Positions 24,641 through 36,314 of a DNA stretch of 64,000 bases are shown piece after piece (positions within the stretch are counted from its first letter, which is position 1; every line of letters starts with the position of its first letter). Source of the stretch: Eutypa lata (lineage: Eukaryota > Ascomycota > Sordariomycetes > Xylariales > Diatrypaceae); assembly GCA_022661535.1 (NCBI GenBank), contig JAKULF010000004.1, positions 3,038,001 to 3,102,000 on the forward strand, read 5' to 3'. The translations under genes were made by a program, and so were the position numbers. Under the pieces are notes generated by a model. It had not been told where the DNA came from, did not search any database, and worked only from the letters and a program-made list of their open reading frames with translations.

Positions 24641-26542
24641 GGGGGTGATGACGGATTAATGAAAGGACGAGGATAGGTATGTATAGCGTCTGCCGAGGTC
24701 TGATTGGTAACTATTTGGTGGTAGAATAAGGAGAATGAATATGTGAGCTCAGACTGAGTGAAAGTCTTGGTGGTCTGTCTCTGGGACGGTTTCTATGCCG
24801 AGTAATTGAAGAAGATACGAGCACGCAAAAGCTGCGGAGATACGGACTGAAGATGATTATGTTTGAGAAAGTTTTCCTCTTGACCATTCATTATTAGTAT
24901 GAGGTTATGGCAAGAGCCTTCTGGCAAAGGCAAGAGCCAACCAGATCCATATGTATCCTCCATAACACCTACTAATGATTGTGCGGTTAAGGGAAGAGGA
25001 AAGACCAAGGTATGTATGTATAACTAGAGTTAATTGGTGGTCAAAGTTATGGATTACAGGTGGTCTCGACCTACACATCCTGGCATATTGATGTATTTAG
25101 GTTTCCCAGGTATATAGCCTAAGAAACATGACGGAACGCCCCTGTGGTCTATTATTACCCCATCTATAATCTTAAGAAGATGAAACTATCCTGAGTGGTA
25201 ATTGCCCAGTTAACAATGATCTTTTCAGACATGCCCGTCAAAGAGCTATACGAGGCGCTTGAAATTTTGTCTGGACCTGCGGCCATTCCGGGCCTCGTTT
25301 TTAAGCCTGAGGGTAACAGCAAGAGCTTGACATCTATCGGGTGCATAGTAGTCTTCAACGCGTAACCGTATCCAGTATCTGATAGAGAGTCGTTCCAGCC
25401 TGCTCTTCTCGTTTTTAATTTCCTTATATGCAGGAGCTCGGCTATCTGGCACCTCCTATCTCAGCCAAGGGCTCTTGTGTTGGCAACCAAGTGTTTGACG
25501 AGTGAAGATTGATATCGACGTCCCTCCTGTTTAGCCCATGGCAACTTGAATGAGCTCACATTAAGATGCACCAGAAATGTCGAAGTCGGACTAGTACAAG
25601 TTTAGCTCAGAATAAGCAATGATTATTAAATGATAAGTAGTAAAGGCCTTTGGTTATTCTCACTATAAACCACCATATGTTGGCAATTGCCATGAAATGG
25701 CGATAGTGTACCTTCACTTCACGTTCACGCACCCCAAAGTTAAGCTGGAAGACTGGCAACTTCACTGTTCTTTCCTAGTCTTGTCTTTAAGGGCGAAAAG
25801 GTTCCTTGTATTGAGGTCATTGCTAAGTAGGTAGCCTTTCAATACAGTTAACATCTGGGCTTAACTTCAATAACCTGAAAATGAGAGCAGGGAGTATAGA
25901 ACTCAATTATGCTGATTCGACGAAGTTCCGACTTATGAACTCGCCCATGTCTCTGCTTACAACAGAGTTGCGCATCGTCGTCATTGATTGTTATCAGTCG
26001 GGCATGTTGGGGGCTGGCTTAAGCCTATCCAGCGATACAGAGTGAAAATGAGGGCGTACTCTAAGAAACTGACATTTATAACATGTTATGATGGTTTAAT
26101 GTCGAGCTACAAGGAGTAAAGAAAGTTGCTTGCCAATTATTTCAGCCATGACTTAATTAATGCGTTGGTTGACGTTGAACGTGAACCTTGAAGAATTTAA
26201 TTACTGACTAAGCAGATCTACTCAACATGAATAGTGGAGCTATGACACCCCCACTACATGGGGCTTGTTAGCGCGCATGGACCAACTAACAGCCAGGTGC
26301 AAGGCGACGAAGCTACCAGGCTGCCTGGCACTGCACCTGCACCTGCGGCTGTGCGATTCCATCATCAATTTGTTTGGCCTTTCTCTTACCTTACCTATCA
26401 TCAATCACCACAGCTACCATCGTCGGTGAATTCTATACCTTTTGCGAGATACGCAATCCTTCTAGATCTGCCTGCCGAATTTCGACGACATTCTGGAGTT
26501 TCCTTTCGACGACCACAATAGTCTCTCCACATCACATTCATC
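24641..26542. other. Intergenic, upstream of rpn5
   Basis: A 50-codon frame at 25216-25365 (plus strand) has a protein-like composition but no motif I recognise and no clear flanking exons, so I leave it uncalled. The last 150 bp are the probable leader of rpn5. Confidence 0.4.
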
Positions 26543-28233
26543 ATGTCGGACGGTCTTCTGAAGCCCGAGAAGGACTTCAGCAAGGAGGCTGACAAGCTAC
26601 TCCCAGAGGCGGAGAAGCTTTCCAAGGCATGCCAACTAGCGATATCCGTACACACACTTAATCAATGCTAACTATTGTACCTTGTGATAGACCGACATTC
26701 AAGCAGCTATCGAGAAGCTTACTGTTTTTGAGAAACAGACTCGACAGGTAGGCTTGATATCGTGCTTGCCTCTCGAGGACTCTAGAATTTAACATTTGTG
26801 TAGGCGTCAGATCTAGCATCCACATCACGGACCTTAATCGCGATATGCACCATTTGCAAAGATGCCGGCAACTGGAGTCTCCTCAACGACCAGGTCTTGG
26901 TGCTCTCTAAAAAACATGGCCAGCTCAAACAGGCCATCACCAATATGGTTCAGACCGTCATGAAGTTCCTCGACGATACCCCTAGCCTAGAGACCAAGTT
27001 ATCCGTTATCGAGACCCTGCGAACTGTCACAGAAGGCAAGATCTTCGTCGAAGTCGAGCGGGCGCGTGTAACCAAGGTTCTATCCGATATCAAGAAGCAG
27101 CAGGGTGATCTTAAGGCTGCCATGGACATCCTCTGTGAACTACAGGTTGAGACATTTGGATCCATGGATAGACGCGAAAAGACCGAGTTCATCCTTGCGC
27201 AGGTCGCCCTCTGCATCGAGAACGGCGACTGGACACAGGCTAGTATCCTCAGCCGCAAGATCAGCACGAGATACCTCTCGCGCAAGCCCAAGAAGACCCC
27301 GGAGCAGCTAGAGAAGGAGAAGAAAGACCGGGAAGAGAAAATAAAGAGAGGGGAAGAGGTTCCCGAGGAGAAGGTGGATGATACTACCGACCTGAAGCTA
27401 CGATACTACGAGCAGCAGATCCTTCTGGCCAAGCACGACGACAAGTACCTCGATGTTTGCAAACACTACCGACAAGTGTTGGATACGGAGGCTGTCGAGG
27501 AGGATCCATCCAAACTCCAACCTGTTAGTAATACCTAGCATTCTCTCTTGATGGCTTTCCAGCTAATTAGTTGCTATTTTAGGTCCTTCAGCGCATCATC
27601 TATTTCGTCATCCTCGCCCCACACGACAACGAACAGCACGATCTCCTCCACCGTATCTTCCGAGACACGCGAAACACCCAAGTCCCCAACGACGCGCAGC
27701 TGCTGAAGCTCTTCACGGTGCACGAGCTGATGCGCTGGCCCGAGGTGGCGAAGGAGTTCGGCCCCCACCTGTGCAGCACGGACGTGTTCGACAGCCAGCC
27801 GAACCAGTCCGACGACGAGGGCAAGGCGCACCAGCGGTGGCAGGACCTGCGCAAGCGCGTGATCGAGCACAACGTGCGCGTCGTCGCCAAGTACTACACG
27901 CGCATCGGCATGCGGCGGTTGACGCAACTCCTCGACCTGACGGAGGACGAGACGGAGAAGTACATCAGCGAGCTGGTGTGCTCCAAGACGGTGTACGCGC
28001 GCATCGACCGCCCCGCCCGCGTCGTGTCGTTTGCCAAGCCCCGCGACGTCGACGATGTCCTGAACGAGTGGTCCTCCAACATGAAGAGCCTGCTCGGCCT
28101 CCTCGAGCGTGTCGATCACCTCATCACCAAGGAGGAGATGATGGCCCGTATCCAGCCCGGCCCTGGTGGTGCTGCCGGCGCTAGCGGGAAGGGCGGCAAG
28201 GAGAAGAAGGGGAAGAAGAAGGCGACGGCTTAG
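26543..28233 (+). CDS. rpn5: 26S proteasome lid subunit Rpn5 (PSMD12)
   Basis: Four exons, 26543-26626, 26691-26747, 26804-27523 and 27583-28233, give 503 residues. Diagnostic stretches are TDIQAAIEKL, KQTRQASDLAS, LSKKHGQLKQAI, IFVEVERARVTK and ILCELQVETFGSMD, then the C-terminal PCI domain with LMRWPEVAKEFG, RVVAKYYTRIGMRRLTQLLD and the winged-helix end RVDHLITKEEMMARI. Rpn5 is a structural scaffold subunit of the 19S lid, needed for lid assembly and contact with the 20S core. The protein ends in a Gly/Ala linker and a Lys-rich tail. Intron 1 must start with GC, not GT, for SK to join TDIQ as in the family; the only nearby GT would insert seven foreign residues. The C-terminal half is markedly GC-rich. 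Confidence 0.97.
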
Positions 28234-28711
28234 AAGGAGAGAGGGAGAGTGATAGTCCTGAGTTGGGGATAGATGGCTTCGATTAGGCTGGTCTGTTGCA
28301 TGTGATGTGGTTCCAGCTAAATCTAGCTCGGAGCCTAGAGGAGGCAAGCCAGATAGATGGGTAGTCTCTAGTCGCCGGGAAAGGACAGGATCGCAGCATA
28401 CTCACTCGCATGCATACCTATATGGACGCGAGTGGATGTACAACAAACACTATTACTACATAGAGCAACGTCAAGTCATGAAGGGCGTTTTAATGCCATG
28501 TAGAAACTGAAGTTGTGTCTGCGCCAGAAATCTTTATGTGCGTGTTATCTATGAATCGTCTATATGTGTGTGTGTGTTACTACTCTATTGATCTGTAGGG
28601 TGTATTTCGGATCCGCCTTTAGGAAAGAGGCACCGCCCATCCACCTACTCCTACTCTTCTCCTATACTATTGATGCTATGATCTCCCATATATGCAGCAC
28701 ACCACACGCCA
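28234..28711. other. Intergenic, between convergent genes
   Basis: Only the 3' flanks of rpn5 and of the FSH hydrolase are seen, with a short GT-rich run near 28,565-28,577. Confidence 0.5.
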
Positions 28712-29918
28712 TCACAACTTCTCAGCCTCCTCCTTCTCCTTCCCCTCCTGCTCCTTCAAGAGCACCTGCCTCAAGAACCCCACAAGCGGCATGACCCGAT
28801 CCCTAGCAACAGGGACGTAATGCCCACCGGAGTGCACGGCCACAGCCGGATCCCGACACCGGTCGATCAGGGCCTGGCTCCGGCTCTCCTCAACAACACT
28901 ATCGAGACTCCCGATGAAATGCAGCGTCGGCGTGTTGATCTTCCCCTTCCCGCCGCTCTCACCCTCTCCCTCCCCAGCAGCCCCGCCATCATACAACCAC
29001 TGCAGCCCCGCCACCGGCGCCCAGAACCCCGAATACACGACGCAGAACCTGAGGGGTTTATGGCCGTTCGCGACGCGCAGCTCCTCCACCCACGACCAGT
29101 CGGCTTCCTCCCCCGGCACGCCCTTCTGCTCGGGCGACGGACACCCCGGCGGCGGGACCCGGTACGGCGTCTCGAGCGCGGCGGCCACGAGCGCCGCTAG
29201 ACAGCCGCCCTGGCTGAACCCGAGGACGCCATCGATCCCCTCCCCCTCGCGGATCGCTGCCGCCACCGATCGCATGCCCTCGGCGAGTCCGACGTACGCG
29301 CCCGTGGCTTCGTCTTTGCGCCACCAGCCCCAGTTGTCGCTTTCCTCTTCCTCTTCGTCTATAGTGGAGGAGGAAGGTTCAAACCCGGGAATGTCCTGGG
29401 CCCGGAGCCGGTGTGGCCCCGTGGGGAATATCAGCCGTGGGGCTAGGTTCAATGGCGCCGGGCCCGAGAGCGCTTTGGTGAGGAGTTTGAGGAGGGCTTT
29501 GGTTTTGGAGGAGAAGAGGGGGCCCGATTGGGTGTAGCCTGTTGGTTGGGGGGTGGAAGTGTTAGTTAGGTGGTTTGAGGCTTGTGGTGTGATGGAGGAT
29601 TAGGTTTGGGTGTGTGTGGGGAGGGGTGGGTGTGAAAGGATTAGGGGTAGCTGAATAAGTTTGAGGATCGGTGTGAATATGACAGCCAGTGAGTTGGGGA
29701 ATCGGATCAGAACGAAAATGCTCCGCGCAAAACGATGCACGCCTGTAATGTAATGTGACACCGCATCATGAATCCATCATTCGCCCGTCCACTAATCCAT
29801 ACATACCGTGCAACATCAGGATCTTAAGTTCCTTCTTGTCACTAGGGACGGCGGCGGCGGCGGCGGCCTTCTTATTCGCCGGTCCCTTCGGGCCCGGCTG
29901 AGCTTCGTTGGCTGGCAT
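28712..29918 (-). CDS. FSH1-family serine hydrolase
   Basis: Two exons on the minus strand, 29918-29807 and 29538-28712, with a 268-nt intron (GTATGT ... CAACAG) give 312 residues. The family start LKILMLHG joins across the intron to YTQSGPLFSSKTKALLK, and FPTGPHRLRAQDIPGFEPSS follows. The nucleophile elbow is GFSQGG, the acid is the Asp in HFIGSLDSVVEE and the base is the His in HSGGHYVPV, so the alpha/beta-hydrolase triad is complete. Fungal FSH proteins are esterase-like enzymes; some act in secondary metabolism, but this one stands among housekeeping genes. I chose the ATG at 29918; an in-frame ATG at 30017 would add 33 residues rich in Arg, Ser and aromatic residues with no acidic residue before the penultimate-but-one position, which could be a mitochondrial presequence. 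Confidence 0.92.
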
Positions 29919-30017
29919 CTGAGAGTCCTGTGCGTATGTACGACGGATCTGATAAGGGATGAAATAATGTCTAGAGGAAATCGACACTGCCCTAAATGGT
30001 GCAATTACGAATTTCAT

Positions 30018-30881
30018 GAGTTGGGGTTTCCGTTTATTTATGAGACGTTCTCGGAGAAGACCGTAGAGATTCCGGGAGAGGTTTTAGCTTAACCTCGCCG
30101 AATTTGTCATACCGTGGGGACCGACCCGGACTCGGCTCTAAAAGCTCACAGGAGTCGCCTCCTCCTATCGGCGATACCGTTTTATGTCGAAGAACATGCG
30201 TTTGAGAGCAAATTACTCCATCAAGAGTAGATCAGATTTAATATATTCATCATTGGTTCTATAGTTTCCAGAAATACCAGTTTTTTCATCTGAACCTTGA
30301 TATGCCGCACTTATGGTGGGGCACACAATGGCACCGGCGTGTTCGTGGTAATAGCCACGATATTTCGTAGAGGGCAGGGATGTGCAACTAATCTACTCAG
30401 AGATTCAATCAGAAATAAACCGTGTGAAGGAACTAATTGAGATACGACCATGATAGCTTTGTAACATTCGCGACTTGTGCTGATTACCGACAAAGTGACA
30501 CGAATTTAGGAGGTTTATGTGTAGATCCGGATGGGTATATCAAGGCTACACGCTGTTTTACTAAAAGCCCATACACACGGCAATGAGAGAACTCGACGGA
30601 CATGCAAGGTTATTGGCAAAACATGTCCAAGGCTGGAAAAGGCCGAAAGCATCCATATGAACAATCTGAAGACAGTTGGGAGAACGCAACGAAATAACTC
30701 GATAGATAGAGAGCAGTTTTCAATTCGACGTAAGCTGCTGCATGTCTATGGTACAATCCTGCCCTATCCGATTCTCGAAATGCTTTGGCCGTCTATGAAG
30801 ATGCGTCCACAATACACTTCCCGTCACTACCCTCCCCTTGTTGTCCAATACTACGTTTGCGCCGGTCGAATCGTTCGTAGT
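30018..30881. other. Intergenic
   Basis: A 187-codon ORF on the plus strand from 30531 runs through this stretch into 31094, but it lacks any motif and is antisense to atp18 exons; it is rejected as a gene. Nothing else is seen. Confidence 0.5.
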
Positions 30882-31288
30882 TTAGTGGCTTCCCGACCTG
30901 GCGTTGGGGTTGCGAGGGTCGTTCTTCCACTCATCGGCTGTAATTTGATCCTGTTAATACCTAGGCTGTCTCGCAGTAACCCTCTCACATCACGACTGTC
31001 CGGGATACGTACACTTCATCATGGACGTCTGCACCGAGTTGACACCGTAAAGGATGATAGCACCTGTGTTTCAACAGTCAGATATCGAGTATAGGGCAGG
31101 TCGAAACAACGAAAATCGCGCTTATGTATAGGAGAGCATACCGGCGGCGAAGAAAGGAGCCAGAGGCTTCACTGTTGGGTGATTGTCAGTAGACTGCGTC
31201 AAATTGAACGGAATGTGTTGAGGGGGTTGCCAATTGACGTACAGACTGGCGTCGGGAACTTCTTGAGAGGGTGGATACCGAACCACAT
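30882..31288 (-). CDS. atp18: Mitochondrial ATP synthase subunit J (Atp18)
   Basis: A 60-residue protein spread over four exons on the minus strand: 31288-31243, 31171-31142, 31063-31013 and 30937-30882. All introns are GT-AG (donors GTACGT, GTATGC, GTACGT) and the phases agree throughout. The product starts MWFGIHPLKKFPTPVLKPLA, has one hydrophobic segment PFFAAGAIILYGVNSVQ, and ends SDEWKNDPRNPNARSGSH. The pattern (Pro-rich start, FPTPV, PFF-AG helix, S-E--NDPRNP tail) is that of subunit i/j of the F1Fo-ATP synthase, a small inner-membrane protein of the Fo sector near the dimer interface. It is divergent from the NIPSNAP gene. No exon exceeds 60 nt, so ORF-based prediction would miss it. 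Confidence 0.92.
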
Positions 31289-32161
31289 CTTGACGGTTGT
31301 TATAGGAGGGGAATATGTGAAGATGTAGTGAAGTGAGTGGATTGGTGTTGAGTTCGATGTTACTTGTAGAGGTTATTCGCGATGTTCCGGTTAGCAGCAC
31401 TTTTTCCCTAAAGCCGATTACCCTCAATTTATTGGTGCCTCATATTTCAGGCTAAAAGATGTGTCCGATTTGAGCCTGGCAGATCCATCTAACTCTTGTA
31501 GTCAGGTGGCTCGTGCACTAGGGGAGTTCACCTTATCGGCGCTAATGTTTTACCGATGCTCCGATGAGCCAATGATAAACCACCATAAGTGACATCATAA
31601 ACCGTCTTTAGGGGGCAGACTTGCACGGTCATAACATCAAGACTGTGGGGAAGAGCTTACATGTACTTACGTAGCTGTCAGCTCCAACATTGAACCTTGT
31701 TACATAAATTGAAGCTTCTCTTTCTGTTGGAGTCGTTCTCATTGAATGCGGGGGATAAACAAACGAACCAATTAACAGTCAATCCTTTATATCTTCATTA
31801 TCCCTACAGGGGACTTCCAGGCAGTACCTACCGAACCGAGAGACGTGACTTAGAGATATACATGTAGCCTTAACGTCGTCGTACAGCTACTTGAGACTTC
31901 TATACACCACCTCCCTTTTCGACGGTTCCATTCCTACCCTACCTAAACCTACGTACCTACCACCTACCTACGTTCCACCATTCTTCTTCTTTTATTCACT
32001 CACGAATCTCAGTCGAGATCACCCAAGATAGTAAGACACCGACATCAAACAAATACAGCGAATTGAATTGGAATTAACACTCTCTTGGTTCCTCTATTCC
32101 TTTGCCTTACGCCACCTTTTTGCCTTGGGATCCATTCGTTCTCTCTCTTAACACGCACACC
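31289..32161. promoter_or_regulatory. Divergent promoter region between atp18 and the NIPSNAP gene
   Basis: An 873-bp gap separates the two start codons, whose genes point away from each other and both encode mitochondrial proteins. The right part (about 31,900-32,010) is rich in CCTACC repeats and pyrimidines. No specific factor site is claimed. Confidence 0.45.
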
Positions 32162-33315
32162 ATGTTGGCTCGTCAAGTGGCACGAGCAGCAGCCGGAGCG
32201 ACCCCGCGCTCGTCCTTACGGGCATTTAGCTCTACAGCTACCCAATGCAGAGCGCCTACTATAGCCGACGTAACTCCCAACTCTGTCGAAACCTTCAATA
32301 CGAAACAAAGACAGTTCCGTGAGCAGCTAATAGCGGCGCAGCAGCAACGAGAAGAGCGTAAGTTACATGTGGCATCAAATCTCTCAGATCTTTGTTTGCT
32401 TTTCACACCGACACACCAATTCGGTTTATCTATCCTCAATCTAACGTAGCCCAAACTACAGAACAGAGAGCCGAAGCAGCAAAGAAGGCGAGCACGAGTT
32501 CATCTGACAGGCCCGACTCGCTCATTAATAGGGTTGTCTATGGCACCAAAGAGGGACGGGAGCTCGATGCCCAACTCGAAGCCAGTTTCTCTGCGGTACT
32601 GGCTCGCGGTAAATATGTCCACTCGATTGTCTTCCACGAGGTGAAGCCGGATAAGGTAGATGAGTATATTGAGCTCGTGGGCAACTGGTATCCTCGCATG
32701 GCTTCTATAGAAGAGAACAAGGTCCATCTTGTGGGGAGCTGGCGAACCGAGGTGGGCGATTGCGATACTTTCGGTACGTAAACAAGTGGGCAGCCTGCGA
32801 TTGAATGTGTATGTTCGCTAACACGTTCAGTCCACATCTGGGAGTACCAGCGCTACCAAGGTTACCACCAATCCCTCCACTCCATCTCGAGACACCCCGA
32901 CTTCGCCGAGTTTGATAAGAAGCTTAAGACGCTCATCAAATCGAAGAAGACGTCCATCATGCAGGAGTTCTCCTTCTGGCCCACGACGGCACCGCGCCAA
33001 CTAGGCGGCGTCTTCGAGCTTCGATCGTACACTCTACACCCCGGCAACCTGCTCGAGTGGGAGACCCACTGGCGACGAGGACTGAAGGCGCGAAGAGAAG
33101 TGATGGAAGGTGTGGGAGCTTGGTTCGTGCAGATCGGCGATCTAAACACGGTTCACCACTTATGGCAATTCGCCAACTTGGAGGAGCGCAAGGTCCGCCG
33201 AGAGCAGAGCTGGAAGCAAGAGGGCTGGGCTGAGACGGTCCACAAGACCGTCCCGCTAATCCAGACGATGAAGTCGCGAGTCCTAATCCCGATGCCATGG
33301 TCGCCTGTGGCATAA
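32162..33315 (+). CDS. NIPSNAP-family mitochondrial protein
   Basis: Three exons, 32162-32357, 32462-32773 and 32831-33315, give about 326 residues. The acceptor of intron 1 is uncertain: TAG at 32449 is also in frame and would add four residues, but the CTAAC branch site at 32441 makes ACAG at 32461 more likely. The N-terminus MLARQVARAAAGATPRSSLR, with no acidic residue, is a typical mitochondrial targeting sequence. Two ferredoxin-like NIPSNAP repeats follow: VHSIVFHEVKPDKVDEYIEL, with HLVGSWRTEVGDCDTFVHIW, and GVFELRSYTLHPGNLLEWE, with the end TMKSRVLIPMPWSPVA. Family members are matrix-associated proteins linked to mitophagy signalling in animals; the fungal role is poorly defined. Confidence 0.93.
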
Positions 33316-34072
33316 GAGACGGGGCAAGACAAGATAAAGGCTCAATTGCGAACATAGTTGGACTTTGAACGATTGTTGGACTTGAACTATTTCGGCTGAT
33401 GTCTTGTGATGAATTGTCATGTTATGGGAAAGGGAGGGTATGGACTGTCAAGTTGGAGTTCTTAGCTGCTTAAGTTTTTAAGGGTTTGAAAGGTTCTAGT
33501 ATTAAAAAAAAGAGGGTTATCTTTCTAACCGGGAAAAAGACATTCAAGGATTTTCTACTGGAGACATCGTTGTGAAAGCAGGCCGGAATGTACTATTGAA
33601 ATCAGTTTCTCAGTGACGGGGAGTATTACTCAAGGCTTCGTCAACGTAAAAATCAACAATGTTTGATTATATCCAAGCAAAAAAGCTCTTCAAGCCTAAA
33701 TATGGATAATCCCCCATGCCCTCGTGATATAAGGGGGTTGGTTGAGGCGAACAATAACTTAAAAATCAAGCTTAAATTCTATGTATATCTTCGGGTAGCT
33801 GAGACGGAAGCATTGGTGTATATATATCTCTCTATTAGGAAGACGACATTGATGCAATCAAGACTTGTAGCTAAGCTAGCTACCTATTATGCTTCCCTAG
33901 CAAAGTAACACCAGACTCCACGGTTCCAGCCAACAACCAGCCAGCCGGTCAACCTAATCCTTTTTTAACGACGCGATCATCAAACAGACAAGGAGGGGAC
34001 TTTCACTCCACTCCTAACTAGCTACATATTGAAGCGGCCTTAGGCACCCAGTTAGTTACTTAAGTAGTTAGT
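33316..34072. other. Intergenic, between convergent genes
   Basis: The 3' flanks of the NIPSNAP and Rogdi genes. No coding signal is seen. Confidence 0.5.
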
Positions 34073-35802
34073 TCAGTCCTCGCACTCCTCACCCATAACA
34101 GCAGCCAAGTTCCGCCGCGCCAGCGCCAGCGTATTGGAAAGGGCGAGCAGCTTCGCCGACAGCGACAGGAGACTCGGATCGGCGCTCTCGACGCGGACCT
34201 TCTCGCGGACGTAGACGTCGACGTGGTTATTCTTGGGCTTCTCCTCTTTCTCCGTCTCCTGCTCTCCTTCGTGCACTATCCCCACCATCCCCCCTACGGC
34301 ATGCTCCTCATGCTGTTGCTCCGCACTTCGCCTTACAACACTGCCACCACTACTACCACCACCTCCGCTCATCTTGTAATTACTACTACTACCACCGCTA
34401 CTACTACTCGGTCGACTCCCTCCCACACCGAGGAAGGACCCACCGCCCACGCCTAGGAAGTTGTTGCTGCTGTTGTTGTTATTACCATCCACGTCGGAGC
34501 CCGGCTTCGACTCGTCGTCGCACGCGTACCGGAACACGCGCTCCGCCTCGTCGTGCTCGATGCGGCGCGCGGTGCCGATGGCGAAGGCGAGCTTCGCGCC
34601 GAGGTTCATCGGCGCCCCGGCGGGCTCCAGCGACCGCACGTAGAGCACCAGGCTTGCGTCTTCGATGGTTAGGTACATGGAGATGTTGCGCGGTGGGGGT
34701 TGCTGTTGTTGTTGTTGTTGTTGTTGCGCCCCTCCTAGATGTCCCGAAGATGATGGAGTGTGCGAGTTGCTGAAGTGCGTCAGGGAGGCGGAATGCGTCG
34801 TCCACCCTGTACCTCCTGATGTCAAGCGGAGGGCGGAGGGGGGTGGGGGCGCTGCTGAGGAGGAGGTGGAAGGACGCGAGTGATGCGAAGAGGAAGATGG
34901 TGGTGTGGATGAAGAGGCGGAGGGCGGAGACGCCGCTGGGGTGGCCATAGGCAACGGCGAGCCCTTAATAATCCTCGAAGCCTCCGCCAGCTGCCTCGCC
35001 AGGACTTTCAACCTATCGGCGATATACGGCGCCTTCTCCATCTCCTCCCCTGAATCAGAAGAAGGTCCCACAGCAGCAACAACAACAACAACATCGCACA
35101 ACTCCCTCAACAGATCCACCGCCCCCGTCAAGATCCCGTGCAGCGCCTGCAGCGGCGCCAGGCGCAGAGGCCGCCCCGGCACCAGCGCCAGCGTCAGGGG
35201 CGGCAGCGTCCGCAGCCGCAGGCTGATGGCGCCCCGCACTAGCCGCGTCCCCACCCGCGTCACGTGGCCCTTGATGGTCTCGTGGCGCGGCGTCGTGAGG
35301 ACGAGGGTGCTGCCCGAGTCTACGGGCGCGAGGAGCGCGTACGAGTCCTCGAGCCCGTGGCGCAGTTGGTGGAGCGTCCCCCGGAGGGAGGTCGTGAGGA
35401 GCCAGGTGAGCTCTAAGGCCTGTTGTTTTGAGGTGGTGAGTGTGGGCGTGGATGTGGGTGTGGGTTGTTGTGTATGAGAAAGGGGTAGATGTAGATGTAG
35501 TAGTGGACTTGGACTTGGGGCAGCATGGGTGGTGGGAAGGGGAGTTGAGGGGTGTATGAAGGAGTGTATAAGGACATAATCATCTTCTACGATGTGGTGC
35601 ATGGTGGTGTATTGCTTGCTGATATATATATATATATGCAACCTCTATAGTTGGAGGGGACCCAGGGACAGGAGTAAAGGGGTTCTTCTAGAAGAGATGC
35701 TATGAATTGAGATTAGAGGCGAGAGCTTCCACATACCTGAGTTGCATCCTCCTCGCTTTTAAGCTGCTCCGGAGCTATAGGAGGCCAGATATCAACAGAC
35801 AT
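34073..35802 (-). CDS. Rogdi / Rav2-like protein (RAVE complex subunit)
   Basis: Two exons on the minus strand, 35802-35737 and 35419-34073, with a 317-nt intron (GTATGT ... CAACAG), give 470 residues. Exon 1 encodes MSVDIWPPIAPEQLKSEEDA, matching the WPP-x-EQL start of fungal Rogdi proteins, and joins to ALELTWLLTTSLRGTLHQL and HGLEDSYALLAP. Further core stretches are APYIADRLKVLARQLAEASR, YLTIEDASLVLYVRSLEPAG and VYVREKVRVESADPSLLSLS. The family subunit of yeast RAVE (Rav2) helps reassemble the vacuolar V-ATPase. Two low-complexity insertions are unusual: Pro/Ser-rich with a nine-Gln run in the middle, and Asn/Gly/Ser-rich before the last helices. A 522-codon ORF continuing into the intron has an unlikely Pro/Thr-rich N-terminus, so I prefer the spliced start. 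Confidence 0.88.
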
Positions 35803-36314
35803 TTTTGGTATTGACTATGGTGTCTTCTAATTGTAGGTGGTTACTGTATTATTATGAGGCCGACATAGGCAGCCACATTTGTTTAAGCCATCTGGTTCTT
35901 GTCATAGACGGTTTGAAGATGGCCTCATGCGTTATGACGATACAGGGACGGGCCTAACTTAAGAGTCGCCTTATTGTGGGGAGCTTCGGTGGAGTGGGTC
36001 AGCTAAAAACCACTTGATTCGGCAGGCGGTGAAGAAAATAGCAGGGTACGTTAGCGTTCATGATGTGGGTCGCAGCTTGCCTTTTGGCGCTAGTTACTTC
36101 GAACCGAGTGATTGGTCAAAGTTCACCACCAGCTATTTGATTCAACTCTTTTATTCAGCGATGAAATCTGATGCAAATTTACTCTTCAACTCTGTACGGT
36201 ATTGAAGTGTTTTGCTTTCTGATATGTCAATGAGAGCCCTCAACTCGAAAGAACCAAATCGTCTATCTGCCGGCTGAATAGCAGAAAGTGTTGCAAGTCC
36301 CCGCCAATACTAAG
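35803..36314. promoter_or_regulatory. Divergent promoter region between the Rogdi and pop7 genes
   Basis: A 512-bp gap between start codons that point away from each other. No specific motif is claimed. Confidence 0.4.

Noticed and set aside
30531..31094. 187-codon plus-strand ORF
   Set aside because: No motif and antisense to exons of atp18, which has strong family evidence.
35420..35641. Unspliced 522-residue N-terminus for the Rogdi gene
   Set aside because: The extra Pro/Thr/His-rich leader is intron sequence with a TA microsatellite; the spliced exon at 35737-35802 gives the WPP-x-EQL start expected of the family.
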